Part shown: piece after piece, positions 36,419 to 45,929 of the stretch
Position numbering within the stretch: the stretch's first letter is position 1
Layout of the letters: each line of letters begins with the position of its first letter
NCBI RefSeq assembly: GCF_004337985.1
Contig: NC_043742.1
Span: 8,101,136-8,165,135 of the forward strand
Source of the DNA: Pyricularia pennisetigena
Taxonomy: Eukaryota > Ascomycota > Sordariomycetes > Magnaporthales > Pyriculariaceae
Direction: 5' to 3'
Length of the DNA stretch: 64,000 nucleotides
The notes under the pieces: model-generated
The model's input: only the letters and a program-made list of their open reading frames with translations
What the model was told of the DNA's origin: nothing
Database searches by the model: none
Program-made: the position numbers and the translations under genes

Positions 36419-36725
36419 CCGCCCGAAGTAAAAGACAGGTAAACTACGACAAACGCCCGCAAACGGAAAATACGATAAAAAAATTTCGACGCGACCGCGG
36501 CCAAAAATAAAAAAGGTAAAACCCGACCACGGACCTATACCGCCCAAAGTAAAAGGAAAGTAAACCACGATAAACGTACGCAGGCGGATAATACGATAAA
36601 AAATTCGCGATGTAATTATATTTAAAGGTAAACGTGTAAAACCCGACCACGGATTTACACCGCCCAAAACGATGGACGGGTGGGTTATAATAAGCACCGA
36701 TACCCCGAATTTATTATAAAAGGAC
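36419..36725. repeat. 121-bp direct repeats, two full and one partial copy
   Basis: Copies start at 36419, 36540 and 36660, each with CCGCCC(A/G)AA. The full ones share GTAAAC.ACGA.AAACG, CGGATAATACGATAAAAAA and AAACCCGACCACGGA. It lies next to the 10-bp repeat. It may be part of the Gypsy-2 untranslated region; no coding sense. Confidence 0.85.
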
Positions 36726-36828
36726 CGCGGCGATGACGAGACGGAAACCAGGAAAAAGGTACGCGTTTATTATATTATGTTTATACTTTGAAATTAAAAC
36801 CACACCTAATAGGGGACGGGTGAATGCG

Positions 36829-36837
36829 GGTTATACC
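36829..36837. repeat. Target-site duplication GGTTATACC (left)
   Basis: Repeated exactly at 38696-38704, just outside the other end of the element. Confidence 0.95.
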
Positions 36838-38695
36838 TAGTCTCAGGGCTCATCCCTGAAGCCCAGAGCTCCACAATTGATCCACTTCGCTCCACTTCGT
36901 GGCTCAATTGCGGCTTTGCAATGTACCTGTGGGTCCATCCAAAGAACGCTTTGGTTCAGGTCAGAGGACAACTTGTCGATTTTCGCCGTTTATGGCGGTA
37001 TTTTTGGCTTTTTTTTAACCGAAACTCCTATATTATTCCACAACCATGCACAATATTGAAAAAATAAAATATCGTTGAAAATAGCGTTTAATACCGTTAT
37101 TAGCAGCGATTCGATTTATTTTTTTATTTGTTATAATGGCCGAATTCGATACCACCTGCCCTTAATCCGTTTATGGCGGTACTGTTTTTTCGATTTTTCT
37201 TTCGATTTTCGATTTTTTTTAATATTATTTTTAATTTTTGACCAAATTTTATAATTCTTGCACGTGGAGGGTCGTATATATTTATATATCGTTATAGTAA
37301 GGTTTGGGGCATATACCAAATTATATAAGCAGTTAAATAAGCGGATCGGCAAAGTATATACTTTTTTATATATAATTTACAATCGAAACTCGTTTATATT
37401 TTTACCAATTTTACCGATAATAAAACCAAAACTTCAGAGATTCGATTACGTATATAAACAAACGTCCAAATCCAGTCCTACGTATAATACTGGCTTTTAA
37501 AACTGTTTAATAAAAAGAAATGCTAAATGTGTATTTTATAAATCTTGTTGCTTTATTTGCTTAATTTTATATTATTTTTGTTTTGCAGCCAAAGTCTGTG
37601 GTTTTTGCACGTGGGGGGTGGCATATATATATTTAATATAATATCACATTTTTGTACGTATATCTAGTTATATTACCCGTTAAAAATGCGGATAGGTAAA
37701 GTATATCCAATTTTATATATATTTTACAATCGAAATGCTTTTACATTTTTACCAATGTTAACATTAATAAAACCAAAATTTGAAAAAGTGGATTATATAT
37801 ATAAATCAATGTTAACGTAGAACCCGATTTACGATACCGGCCCTTTTTATTTTTTTATATAAAGAAATGCTAAATTTGTGTTCTTTTTGTATTTTTTACT
37901 TTATTTAATTAAATAAAATTTCTTAAAAAAGAACTTACATGAAATTTAATAGCAAATTGATCAAAAAATGTATTAAGTTAAAATATTTACATTTTGCCAA
38001 TATTTGCGTAAATTATTTAATTTTTTAACAAATTGTTAATTTATATAAAAATATCCATAAAACTTTTGTTTTAATCGATAATTGCATACATTTTGCAATA
38101 TTATGTTTACTAGGCTTTCAATAATGTAATTTTGTTTAAAATCAATATTACATACCATTATTTAAAATAAAAATTAAATATAATGAAAAATTACAAATTT
38201 TAGTTAATATTTTAATATCTTTCCAAATACAGTGGCTATAAAGACGCGGCCGGCATTTAAATAATCAACAAACTCCAATGAATTTAACGCAAATTACTAT
38301 ATATTTTTATAATTTTTATTTATTCTTTTATTCGAATATTTAATTGCATGCTATGGGTACACTATTTTCTTTTGCCATTATAATGCGAATATTTTGTATG
38401 TACCCGCTATAAACGGCAAAATACCACAAATTATCGTTATATTAATAAAATAATAATTAGCGATATCGCAACATTAGGTATATTATTAATAATATCGTTA
38501 TAAACGGCGAAATGCGACAAATTATCGTTGGTGGTACCGCCATGAACGGCGAAATGCGACAAAATGTCCTCAGACTAGAACGAGCGCGATCTTTTCGGCC
38601 AATATGATTGGTCGAAAAGCCATGTGGCTGAAAGGTACATGGAGCGCTCGGTCCCCACTGCGAAGCAGGGGGGTCTAGTTTGAGCACTAAGACTA
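36838..38695 (+). mobile_element. Non-autonomous relative of the helicase transposon, copy 1 (1,858 bp)
   Basis: It begins TAGTCTCAGGGCTCATCCCT (RecQ-side end) and ends GTTTGAGCACTAAGACTA (DUF6589-side end). It is flanked by a perfect 9-bp duplication, GGTTATACC. About 270 bp at the left match 28960-29255 reversed, and about 190 bp at the right match 15419-15640 reversed. The interior is not derived from the helicase genes: it has two related units, each with GCACGTGG(A/G)GGGT then an AT tract (near 37260 and 37605), and several CCGTTTATGGCGG-type motifs. No coding capacity. Confidence 0.9.
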
Positions 38696-39183
38696 GGTTA
38701 TACCATGGATTCGTGCCTAAGGCACGTATTACGTAATAAAATATAAAAGCGGGTTAAGGATAATATATAAAAGGGAAAAACATTACCACGACCCGGTTAT
38801 ACACACCTTTCCTTCTTTCTCCCTTTAACGTTAGTAATAACACTAATAAGGATATTTAACGGTCCCTAGGCCGTTGGCTTACCCTATAACAGATATCAAC
38901 AGTATTAAATTTATTTTAAAAAGTAAAGAAAATCAACAATGTATTAGTAAACTATATTACACAAAACGGTAAAAAAGAAATTTAAATACAGAAAAATTCT
39001 GCATTGAAAATAATATATAATGGCCTTTTTCGATTATTTTTAATTAAATTGGTGCGGTCGTTATTATTAAAAGAATTGAAATGTACTCCGCTTTTGTTAG
39101 TGGGTTGGCGAGCCATTACATATTGTGCACTATCTGTCTCACGGTTTTGTACAAAATCATGGTTTTGTAACCCCCTCTTTGAG
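38696..39183. other. Target duplication and flanking AT-rich sequence
   Basis: Begins with the right GGTTATACC copy. It contains a short palindrome GTGCCTAAGGCAC (about 38714), a TATA-like TATATAAAAGGG (about 38776) and a pyrimidine run TTTCCTTCTTTCTCCC. This may be the rest of an LTR whose first part lies left of 36829, but I could not find matching 5-bp duplications. No gene. Confidence 0.4.
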
Positions 39184-39306
39184 GGGGCCCACAACGTACA
39201 GCCCCCAAGTATATTGCAAAATTGCAACTGAGCCACGAAATGGAACGGAGCGAAGGAAGTGGATCAATTGTGGAGCTCTGGGCTTAGGGATGAGCCCTGA
39301 GATTAA
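39184..39306 (-). repeat. Isolated RecQ-side terminal fragment of the helicase transposon family
   Basis: Matches the last 120 bp of 29255 (TTGCAA..TTGCAACTGAGCCACG, GTGGATCAATTGTGGAGC, GGGATGAGCCCTGAGATTA). The other end of this copy is not found, so it is a truncated insertion. Confidence 0.7.
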
Positions 39307-39495
39307 ACCCATTGTAGAAAACAAATTCCGACGCACACACTCGCTGCTGTGTGATTCTATTAGGCGCGTGCATGTCATGCCTTGGAAAGCCGTAGCGGTA
39401 TCTTGCTCGCGAGCCCTAGAAGGTGTTGGGATTTTTACGTCATTGTCGTTTAGAAATACAGCACCTGTCGAAGAATAACGCAACGAGACAGGGGT
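39307..39495. other. Short GC-balanced stretch without RIP damage
   Basis: About 190 bp with normal CpA/TpG use and no repeat match, between two transposon-end fragments. Overlapping open frames exist on both strands and are probably chance. Confidence 0.45.
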
Positions 39496-39650
39496 AGTTT
39501 CAGTGCTCTGACTCGACCCCCTTCTTCGCAATAGGGACCGATCGCTGCATGTACCTTTCAGCCACATGGTTTCTAAGCCTATTAAGTTGGCCGAAAAAAT
39601 CGCGCTGGTTCTACTTTAAAAACATCTTGTCGCATTTCACAGTTCGTGGT
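39496..39650 (+). repeat. Isolated DUF6589-side terminal fragment of the helicase transposon family
   Basis: Starts TAGTTTCAGTGCTCTGACTC, then CGCAATAGGGACCGATCG, CAGCCACATGG and CTTGTCGCATTTC. Less TA-rich than other copies. No partner end found downstream in the right orientation. Confidence 0.7.
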
Positions 39651-39868
39651 AGGTATTTGCATTGTATTCGCGGTTTATACGCATTATAGACGGGAAAATA
39701 ACAGTATGAACACTTTATAGAATTGAATATTTTAATAAGAAAACCAGTAAACTTCGCAAAATATATGGTTAGCTGTAATATATTATTTCTGATTTTGTTA
39801 TTTTTTGACTGCAAGGTACGTTTATCCCACTGTTTTGGTTTTAGTTCCCTTTGAATATTTAGTATGCA

Positions 39869-39934
39869 TATATATATTTATATATATATATATATATATG
39901 TATATACACATTATTATTATTATTATTATTAGTA

Positions 39935-40013
<79 letters not shown>

Positions 40014-40014
40014 G

Positions 40015-40092
<78 letters not shown>

Positions 40093-40110
40093 GTTATGAT
40101 TATTATTATT
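39869..40110. repeat. (AT)n and (ATT)n microsatellites
   Basis: Alternating AT at about 39869-39900, then an almost pure ATT/TTA triplet tract of about 200 bp to 40110. The poly-isoleucine open frame here is not a gene. Confidence 0.95.
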
Positions 40111-40494
40111 ATTTCATGTGGATATTTATAAGGTTCATTTAACTATTACCTTGCACATTTTATGTGCTTTGTTCAATAAAAATAAATAAAGAAACAAAGA
40201 AAAAATATAAATTTGTTATTTCTTTTTATAAAAAAACAACAGCAGTAACAATTCAAAGTCAGATTTGGCTTAGATGTTTGTTAACCCCTGTGGCGCTTCA
40301 TACTTTTGGACAGGAGCTGTCAATATTCATAAATATAGCTCGCATTAAAACACTAATAATATTTAAAAATGTCCCCGCTCATATAATTAGCTAGCCAATA
40401 GTAGTATATTAACAATATTAAAGCAAAACAAACCGTCTAAATATAAATACTAAATCAAGAGTAGATTCAAGACCGGTTACTGTATCCAAACGAG
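40111..40494. other. Unique AT-rich sequence upstream of the second secreted-protein gene
   Basis: Normal CpA/TpG use and no repeat match. An open frame at 40164-40394 has no signal peptide or known motif, and I do not call it. Confidence 0.45.
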
Positions 40495-40504
40495 TATAAA
40501 AAGG
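40495..40504 (+). promoter_or_regulatory. TATA box candidate
   Basis: TATAAAAAGG, 121 bp before the ATG at 40625. A good match to a TATA box at a plausible distance for a fungal gene. Confidence 0.5.
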
Positions 40505-40624
40505 ATTAAGTAAACCATTAATTTGTGCTTCATTCATACCAGTTTCATCGACCTCCGAAACCAAGAAAAAAATTTCTTTTTTACAAACCCTCCTTAGATT
40601 AGTTTTACTATTTCATAACCCAAC

Positions 40625-41272
40625 ATGCGATCCTTTCTAACTCTTGGTTTTTGCGCTATAACCGCACTTTCAACCTTTGCAAACGCATCGAACACTGGGA
40701 AATCTGCTCTGAATAAACGTGCTCCGCCTCCTGCATCAGGGCCTGATCATTATAACGGTTGTACACCAGATCAAACAAAAATAATTAAACAAATTTTCGT
40801 TGAGTAAGAGGGAATTATAGGTTGTATATTTGTCCCCTTTAGTTAACTTTGATATAGGATGAACGGTATAACGCAATCTGCCCTTCGAGCCGCACGCCAA
40901 GGTAATGCACAATTTCAAGAGGTTTATCGAACCAACGATCCCAAAGCAATTGAACTCGTTCAGCGAAAATTTCAAGGAGTTCAACAATTAGTCAACCCAA
41001 ATTCGGAACACGTACTCACTCCAACTTGTGAAGATATTAAACACCAGTGCAATACCACTATGGAGCCAGGTTATAGTGACAGCGGCTTTATTGATGATGG
41101 AATGTTGGTAATATGTCCACATTATTGGCAGATCCGACAACCTTTGGGTAGTTATAGACGGTATAAAGAAGACGCTATAATGATATTGGGTTCAGCGCTT
41201 TATGAGGAAGGTAAATCATCCTGCCGTTTTAAAGAACGCAACATGGTTAAAATTGGAATGGAAATATGCTAA
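40625..41272 (+). CDS. Secreted metalloprotease-like protein without the zinc motif, effector candidate (two exons)
   Basis: Exon 1 is 40625-40803 and exon 2 is 40858-41272. The 54-nt intron starts GTAAGA and ends ATATAG, with TTAAC as a possible branch site; splicing keeps the frame and gives 197 residues. Residues 1-21 form a signal peptide (LTLGFCAITALSTFANA). KR at 31-32 is a possible Kex2 site. Cysteines are at 46, 117, 124, 146, 182 and 197. The plan (Cys near an early helix, later VICPHYW, then a hydrophobic helix) recalls secreted M35-like zincins of fungi. Where those have HExxH, this protein has IMILGSALYEEG, so if the relation is real it is catalytically dead. The gene lies in an island without RIP damage and has a TATA box. 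The family match is tentative; the gene model is well supported. Confidence 0.65.
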
Positions 41273-41310
41273 TCTTTCAATATAAATACAAAAAAGCGAA
41301 GAAAATATTT

Positions 41311-41470
41311 AACAATCACCCGTACGATATACCATATTTGACAGGATAAGATAAAAAAGCTTTCCGCCGCTATTGAAGCCGTTAATGGATATAAACTAAC
41401 TCAATTTGGTATGTTCGTATAGGATGCAGAGGAAAAATATACCAAAGGAGGTATCAATTGACCTCGAATT
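41311..41470 (+). pseudogene. Possible coding remnant downstream of the secreted-protein gene
   Basis: One frame reads TITRTIYHI, stop, QDKIKKLSAAIEAVNGYKLT, QFGMFV, stop, DAEEKYTKGGIN, stop. The two inner stops (TGA, TAG) could come from CGA/TGG and CAG. It does not continue the frame of 41272. It may be a broken neighbouring gene or a lost exon. Weak. Confidence 0.3.
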
Positions 41471-41483
41471 TGCAAAAAAGTTC

Positions 41484-41610
41484 TAGCCTCAGGGCTTACC
41501 CCTTAAGCGCTGAGTTGCACAATCGATGGAATTCGTTAGTCGCAGTGCTTAGACTACTTATGTGTTTTACTTTGCGGATCCCTTGCTTCAACAGGGGTCA
41601 CTAAAATCTG
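41484..41610 (+). repeat. Degenerate transposon-end sequences of both types, side by side
   Basis: TAGCCTCAGGGCTTACCCCT (RecQ-side type) at about 41484 and TAGTCGCAGTGCTTAGACTA (DUF6589-side type) at about 41534, both in the plus direction 50 bp apart. Old remnants, not a complete element. Confidence 0.5.
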
Positions 41611-41924
41611 GATCACTCAAAACCATAGATGTTTATTAGCAAATATATGTCAGTTGCTTCAATCGAGTTCAACGCAACGCCTGACGCCTTAAAAACTAAG
41701 TATTTGATATTATAACTAAATACGAGTCGCCCGTTATCACTGCGGCCAGAAAGTTCGCTGTAAAACAGCAATGTTAACTATGCATTATTTTAAATGTGAT
41801 GGAACCACTTTTCTTTATATTTAATCCACAATATATATTGCCGAAGTGAGGCTATCGGGGTTTTCAGATTATCCGCTTATTTTATATAGGAGTTGCGAAT
41901 CAAAGGTCAGCGAATGGGATTTAC

Positions 41925-42364
41925 TAGTCTCAGGGCTCATCCCTAAAGCCCAAAGCTCCACAATTGATCCACTCCGTTCGCTTCGCTCCACTTCGTGGCT
42001 CAATTGCGGCTTTGCAATGTACCTGTGGGTCCATCCAAAGAACGTTTCGGTTCAGGTTTAAGGACAATTTGTCGATTTTCGCCGTTTATGGCGGTATTTT
42101 TGGGCTTTTTTCGACCGACATTCCTTTATTATTCCACAACCACGCAAAGTATTGAAAAAAAATATCGTTGAAAATAGCGTTTAATACCGCTATTAGCAGC
42201 GATTTGATTTATTTTTTTATTTGCTATAACGGCCGAATTCGATACCACCTGCCTTTAATCCGTTTATGGCGGTACGGTTTTTTCGATTTTTTTTTCGATT
42301 TTCGATTTTTTTTAGCATTATTTTTAACTGTTAACCAAATTTTATAATTTTTGCACGTGGAGGG

Positions 42365-42416
<52 letters not shown>

Positions 42417-43800
42417 TTATACTAAGTTTTGGTATAGAACCCGGATTATATAAACCATTAAATAAGCGGATAGGTAAAGTAAACACATTTTTTTTATATA
42501 ATTTACAATCGAAATTCGTTTATACTTTTACCAATTCCAACGATAATAGAACCAAAATTACAGGGATAGGAATACGTATATAAACAAACGTCCAAGCCAC
42601 ATCAAACTCATAATATTAGCTTTAAAAAATCTTTTATAAAAGAAAATGTTAAATATATATTCCTTATTGACTTTTTGCTTTATTTAATTGATTTTATATT
42701 ATTTTATTTTGCGGCCAAACTTTATGCAACTTGCCCTTCAGGGATAGCATATATATATGAATATATAGATAATATAATACTCCAACTTGATATATATAAT
42801 AAATTATAGAAGACCCTAAATAAGCGGATAGGTAAGATGTATGTAATTTTATATACAATTCACAATCGAAACGCTTTTATATTTTTACCAATTTTTACAA
42901 TAATAAAACCAAAATTTAAGGCACTAAACAAAATATTAAAAAAACGTCAACGTGAAATCTGATTTATGATACCCGTCTATATTATTTTTTTATAAAACGA
43001 AATGTTAAATTTGTGCTATTTTTCTATTTTTGGTTTATCTAATTAAATACAATTTATAAAGATGAAGTTGACTAACGATTTTATACAGTTTTATAACACA
43101 AGGGGAATATTAAAATCTCTTTTTACTTTAAGATTATTTGCGTAAATTATTCAGCTTTTCAAGAAATTAGTAAATAATATAAAAATAATAATAAAAGCTT
43201 TATTTGAAACGATAACTGCGTGCATTTGGTGATTTTGAGTGCGCTCAATTATGAAAATTGAAACCTGGTTTTAAGCCAGTATTATATACTATTGTTCAAC
43301 ACAATAATTAAATATAATAATAAAATACAAGTTTTATTAAATATTGAAATTTCTTTCTAAATAAATTAGATATAAGGACGCGGTCTTCAAACCCAAAATG
43401 CTTACGCTCCATGTAATTTAACGCATGTTATTATATATTTTTACAATTTGTATTTAATATTCTATTCGAATGTTTAATTGCTCATTTTAATTATACTGTT
43501 TTTTTTTCTATTATATTTTGAATACAATATATTTATTATACGGCTGTTTAATTGGTTGCGCGTATAAATAATGCAACTAAATGCATTCAACGTGCGGTCG
43601 CAGGGCGTTTACAAGGCCTTTGTATAATATAATATATATACCCGCTACAAACGGCGAAATGCGACATAATGTCCTCAGACTAAAACGAGCGCGATTTTTT
43701 CAGCCAATGTAATTGGTCGAAAAACCATGTGGCTGAAAGGTATATGGAGCGTTCGGTCCCCATTGCGAAGCAGGGGGGTCTTGTTTAAGCACTGAGACTA
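41925..43800 (+). mobile_element. Non-autonomous relative of the helicase transposon, copy 2 (1,876 bp)
   Basis: Same ends and plan as 36838-38695, in the same orientation. The flanks are GGGATTTAC (41916-41924) and GAGGTTTAC (43801-43809). They differ at two positions, each a G-to-A change from GGGGTTTAC, the form found at this place in other LTR copies (44268). So the 9-bp duplication was intact at insertion and was mutated afterwards. It contains an (AT)n tract at 42368-42410. No coding capacity. Confidence 0.85.
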
Positions 43801-44059
43801 GAGGTTTACCCTATACCGGGTATAATACCCACTCTGCACCTACGAATAAGCTACCCTGTGCCACTGTATGCAAACCCAGAAATAGCTTATATGGCGATAA
43901 GGGTGTTTTCTAAAAAAATGAATATAAAGTAATATTTCGGAAAATCGTTTGCGGCACTGGAATGTTTTTTCTGGCGTGCGGACCCCCATTTTAATATCAG
44001 AGGGTAAATAAGGGAAAGAAAGTATAGTTTCCCCCACTAATTAATCAAGTTATTAATCC

Positions 44060-44104
44060 CGAACTTAGTGCATTTAGTGCATTTGGTGCATTTAATGCAT
44101 TTAA
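44060..44104. repeat. Short tandem repeat of TGCATTTAGT (about 4 units)
   Basis: 10-bp units TGCATTTAG/TGCATTTGG/TGCATTTAA inside the solo LTR. Other copies of the LTR have only one or two units here, so the length varies in the family. Confidence 0.75.
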
Positions 44105-44120
44105 CCCCTGTAATTACAGT

Positions 44121-44682
44121 TGTTAATAATATGCGTGATTTAGCATGTAAATGATCCACTTTTGTTTGTATATAAGCCACAATAGATAGTGCCGAAGTGG
44201 GGCTGTCGTAGTTGTCGGACTTTTTATTATATTTTATATTATAGGAGTTGCGATTCAACATGTTAGCGAATGGGGTTTACCCTGTACGGGGTTTATACCC
44301 ACCCTGCACCTGCGAATCAACTACCCTATATCCCTATATTGAGTTAAAATTTTCACCAAATTAGCAAATTAATGCGAACCTAGGAATGGTGTATATAGGA
44401 ATAAGGGTGATTTTTTAACAACGCATACAAAATAATTTTTCGGAAAATCGTGTGCGGCACCGGAACGTTTTCTGGCGTACGGACCCCCATTTCGATGTCG
44501 GAGGGTATGTAAGGGAAATAAAGTAAAATCTCCCCCACCAATTAATGTAAGTTATTTATCCCAAAATTAGTAAACCATTTTAATGCATTTAAACCTTATA
44601 ATTACAGGTTTTATAGCGCAATTAGCACCACGCCGCACTAGGCCAATGCTTAAACCCCTGTTAGCAACCCATATTATTAACA
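44121..44682 (+). repeat. Solo LTR, 562 bp
   Basis: Starts TGTTAATAATATGCG and ends CATATTATTAACA. It contains TATATAAGCCACAAT (TATA-like), CCGAAGTGGGGCTGTCG and CGGACCCCCATTTCG. It abuts the older LTR. No clear 5-bp duplication. Confidence 0.75.
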
Positions 44683-44793
44683 GGTTATAAGCCCGGAGAG
44701 GGTCTAATGTGTGCACCAAAATGCATTTTGCATCGCTGGAAAACTTGAAGTTTAGGTTTTATTTTGGTTATTATCGCATCTTTACAGCACGTA

Positions 44794-45389
44794 CATTAAC
44801 AATATGGGTTGCTAACAGCTGTTTAGGCATTAGCCTAAGTGCGGCGTGGTGCTATTTGCGCTATAGAAGCCTGTAATTACAGGGGTTTAAAGCCTATAAT
44901 TGCAAGGTTTAAATGCACTAAATAGACTAAAGTGGTTCACTAAATTTTAGTATTAATAGATTCGATTCATTGGTGGGGGAAACTTTGCTTTATCTCCCTC
45001 ATATACTCTCCGACATCGAAGTGGGGGTCCGCACGCCAGAAAACGTTCCGGTGCCGCACACGATTTTCCGAAAAACTATTTTGTATGCGTTGTTGAAAAA
45101 ACACCCTTGTTCTTATATATACCATTCCTGGGTTCGCATTAATTTGCTAATTTGGTGAGAATTTTGACTTAATATAGGGATATAAGGTAGTTGATTAGCA
45201 GGTGCAGGGTGGGTATAAACCCGGTACAGGGTAACCCCATTCGCTAACATTTTAAATCGCAAGTCCTATAATATAAAATATAATAAAAAATCCGACAACC
45301 CCGACAGCCCCACTTCGACATTATTTATTTAAGCTTATATACAAGCAAAAATGGACCCATTGCATGATTAATAACATATATAATTAACA
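44794..45389 (-). repeat. Solo LTR, reversed
   Basis: Reverse copy of the same LTR, beginning about CATTAACAATATGGG and ending ATAATTAACA at 45389. With 44121-44682 it forms an inverted pair 110 bp apart. The open frame at 44970-45158 recurs in several copies of this LTR (also at 53369-53557) because the LTR itself is conserved; I do not regard it as a gene. Confidence 0.75.
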
Positions 45390-45929
45390 CCCCCTTTTTG
45401 CTATTACTTATATAAAGTCGGAAAAGAAAAATATATAAAAATAAAACCTCTAAAAAAAGAAATCCCCTTTATGTCCCAACCCGATTGGAACTCCCGATAT
45501 GAACACCCTGGATAATTAAGCCCTGTGTACCGACCTATAACCCCCGAAATGGACGAACCCCCGATTTGGAAAAAACCCCCAAAATTGTAATAACCCCCGG
45601 ATTCGAACCCCCCATTTGCATAACATTAACCCACGGAATTAGCTATTAAATTAGGTAGCTAATCTGGCTATTCGTTGGTGAAAATTCAAATTAGGCATAT
45701 TTTATCGGGTATTTCGAATGCATAAGTCGTCCAAAACGCGAGCTTTTTCAATTCTAATTCAAGTTTGGACATAGGGTCGGGATAAATTGTTTATTGATCA
45801 GCCCGTGCAGGGCAGATTCGGGTAATACGGTCGGTATTCGGGTAACAAAAATCCAATATTTGCAAACAAAGGAAATGTAATGGGTTGCAATTAGCTAACG
45901 AACTAATCAAATGCCCTAAAATTTAATAG
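45390..45929. other. Sequence 3' of the Copia element; possible LTR, unproven
   Basis: It has a C-rich run of AACCCCCG-type repeats at 45540-45610 and ordinary AT-rich sequence. A Copia 3' LTR should be in this place, but I could not match it to sequence at the 5' side (52847-52998). Confidence 0.35.

Larger units (their letters stand above)
41772..44120 (+). repeat. Old solo LTR split by a non-autonomous element
   Basis: The LTR starts TGTTAACTATGCATTATTTT and runs to 41924, then continues at 43801 (...GCACC, CGGACCCCCAT, TTTCCCCCAC) to about 44120. Between the halves is the element at 41925-43800. It is the most diverged LTR of this family here. Confidence 0.65.

Noticed and set aside
35896..36504. 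202-residue minus-strand open frame
   Set aside because: Most of it is translation of the perfect 10-bp repeat and the adjoining 121-bp repeats; the IVIYRYLSLF pattern is the repeat read in frame.
36419..36725. CRISPR-like array
   Set aside because: Units are 121 bp without a short-repeat/spacer pattern, and the genome is eukaryotic.
39805..40131. 108-residue plus-strand open frame rich in isoleucine
   Set aside because: Translation of an ATT microsatellite.
40164..40394. 76-residue plus-strand open frame upstream of the second secreted-protein gene
   Set aside because: No recognisable domain or signal peptide and composition close to that of random AT-rich sequence.
44970..45158. Possible small gene in the solo LTR, also at 53369-53557 and reversed at 53761-53964
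   Set aside because: Conserved only because the LTR is repeated; no signal peptide or domain. I left it as a point to test, not as a gene.
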